Shown here in pieces: positions 4,950 to 5,157 of a stretch of DNA of 5,157 nt (the stretch's first letter is position 1; the number at the start of each line of letters is the position of its first letter). The notes beneath the pieces are model-generated. The model worked only from the letters and a program-made list of their open reading frames with translations, searched no databases and had not been told where the DNA came from. The stretch is taken from the NCBI GenBank assembly GCA_003646935.1, contig QMLW01000188.1:1-5157 (forward strand). The letters run 5' to 3'. The translations under genes were made by a program, and so were the position numbers. This stretch comes from Deltaproteobacteria bacterium. GTDB taxonomy: Bacteria; Desulfobacterota; DSM-4660; Desulfatiglandales; B25-G16.

Positions 4950-5096
4950 GTTCTTATCTATGTTCGGTGAGAACCAGGAACAAGTTATCGTGGCCTGAAG
5001 CACTTCAAGGCCTACGAGTGAAAGCATTCGATATCCGCCTATTAAACGTCTCGTAAATTCTACAACTTATTGAAATTAAAAAGGTTTTTTTGAGAC
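4950..5096 (-). other. Upstream region of the GMP-synthetase-like gene
   Basis: No gene is seen. It is AT-rich at 5040-5096, with the A5-GG-T7 tract at 5078-5091. The best -10-like word on the minus strand is TAGAAT (5057-5062, five of six matches), but no -35 of quality lies 16-18 bp before it, so the promoter is not fixed. Confidence 0.3.
4990..5015 (-). promoter_or_regulatory. Bulged stem-loop in the likely leader of the GMP-synthetase-like gene
   Basis: GTGGCCTGAAG (4990-5000) pairs with CTTCAAGGCCTAC (5003-5015) through about 10-11 pairs and two single-base bulges; the real loop is about GCAC. It lies about 50 bp upstream of the start codon. If transcription begins in the AT-rich block near 5040-5080, it is in the 5' leader. 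There is no U-tract after it and no recognisable riboswitch core, so attenuation is only a possibility. Confidence 0.35.
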
Positions 5097-5124
5097 TATT
5101 CCATATTGTCTCACACATGGAATA
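5091..5124. repeat. Two overlapping, mutually exclusive inverted repeats
   Basis: Repeat 1: TGAGAC (5091-5096) with GTCTCA (5108-5113), 11-nt loop. Repeat 2: TATTCCAT (5097-5104) with ATGGAATA (5117-5124), 12-nt loop. The left arm of repeat 2 lies in the loop of repeat 1, and the right arm of repeat 1 lies in the loop of repeat 2, so only one hairpin (or a pseudoknot of both) can form. The right arm of repeat 2 is the first unit of the octamer array. Confidence 0.5.
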
Positions 5125-5152
5125 ATGGAATGGTGGAATATTGGAGTGTTGG
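5118..5152. repeat. Tandem octamer array, TGGAATNN x about 4.4
   Basis: TGG recurs at exactly 8-base steps (5118, 5126, 5134, 5142, 5150). The units are TGGAATAA, TGGAATGG, TGGAATAT, TGGAGTGT and a partial TGG. It may continue beyond the right edge. It looks like a short degenerate intergenic tandem repeat; no gene frame explains the 8-base period. Confidence 0.65.
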
Positions 5153-5157
5153 TTTTA

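Noticed and set aside
4950..5060. Purine or PRPP riboswitch upstream of the GMP-synthetase-like gene
   Set aside because: I could not find the three-way-junction core or conserved loop sequences of these classes, only a simple bulged hairpin.
5078..5091. Intrinsic terminator at the A5-GG-T7 tract
   Set aside because: The A and T tracts could pair only across a two-base loop, and no GC-rich stem precedes the T-run on the + strand.
5118..5152. CRISPR array
   Set aside because: The repeat unit is 8 bases with no spacers, and no cas genes are present.

Overview
This 5.2 kb window looks like chromosomal DNA of an anaerobic bacterium, most likely of the former Deltaproteobacteria (Desulfobacterota). 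That guess rests on gene content (a ferredoxin-dependent 2-oxoacid oxidoreductase remnant, a DUF169 protein, an MltF-like lytic transglycosylase, a DUF350 protein), moderate GC and good Shine-Dalgarno sites. It is inference, not proof. No tRNA, rRNA, CRISPR array, insertion sequence or integrase was seen.

Layout, left to right. Positions 2-238 (+) hold the C-terminal end of a major-facilitator transporter. It converges on a minus-strand pair: a small two-helix DUF350 membrane protein (990-1214) followed by a secreted MltF-type lytic transglycosylase (328-936), probably one operon of envelope function. Divergent from this pair, on the + strand at about 1292-2940, lie the adjacent alpha and beta genes of a pyruvate/2-oxoacid:ferredoxin oxidoreductase. 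Both are broken. The alpha gene lacks its N-terminus and has a frameshift near 1430 and an in-frame TAA at 1857-1859. The beta gene is open from ATG to stop, but has lost the thiamine-diphosphate-binding middle and two of the cysteines expected to hold its iron-sulphur cluster. The two still overlap by 8 bases (ATGGATAG), a relic of translational coupling.

The right part is a second minus-strand pair: a stand-alone GMP-synthetase-type ATP pyrophosphatase without a glutaminase domain (3974-4939), followed 104 bp downstream by a DUF169 protein with four cysteines (3066-3869). Both look intact. The 218 bp upstream of the first gene contain a bulged leader hairpin, two overlapping alternative inverted repeats, and a tandem array of the octamer TGGAATNN running almost to the window edge.

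The clearest result is the decay of the oxidoreductase pair, seen as several independent lesions. The most open functional question is the job of the glutaminase-less GMP-synthetase-like enzyme beside DUF169. I did not find a convincing new multi-gene system.
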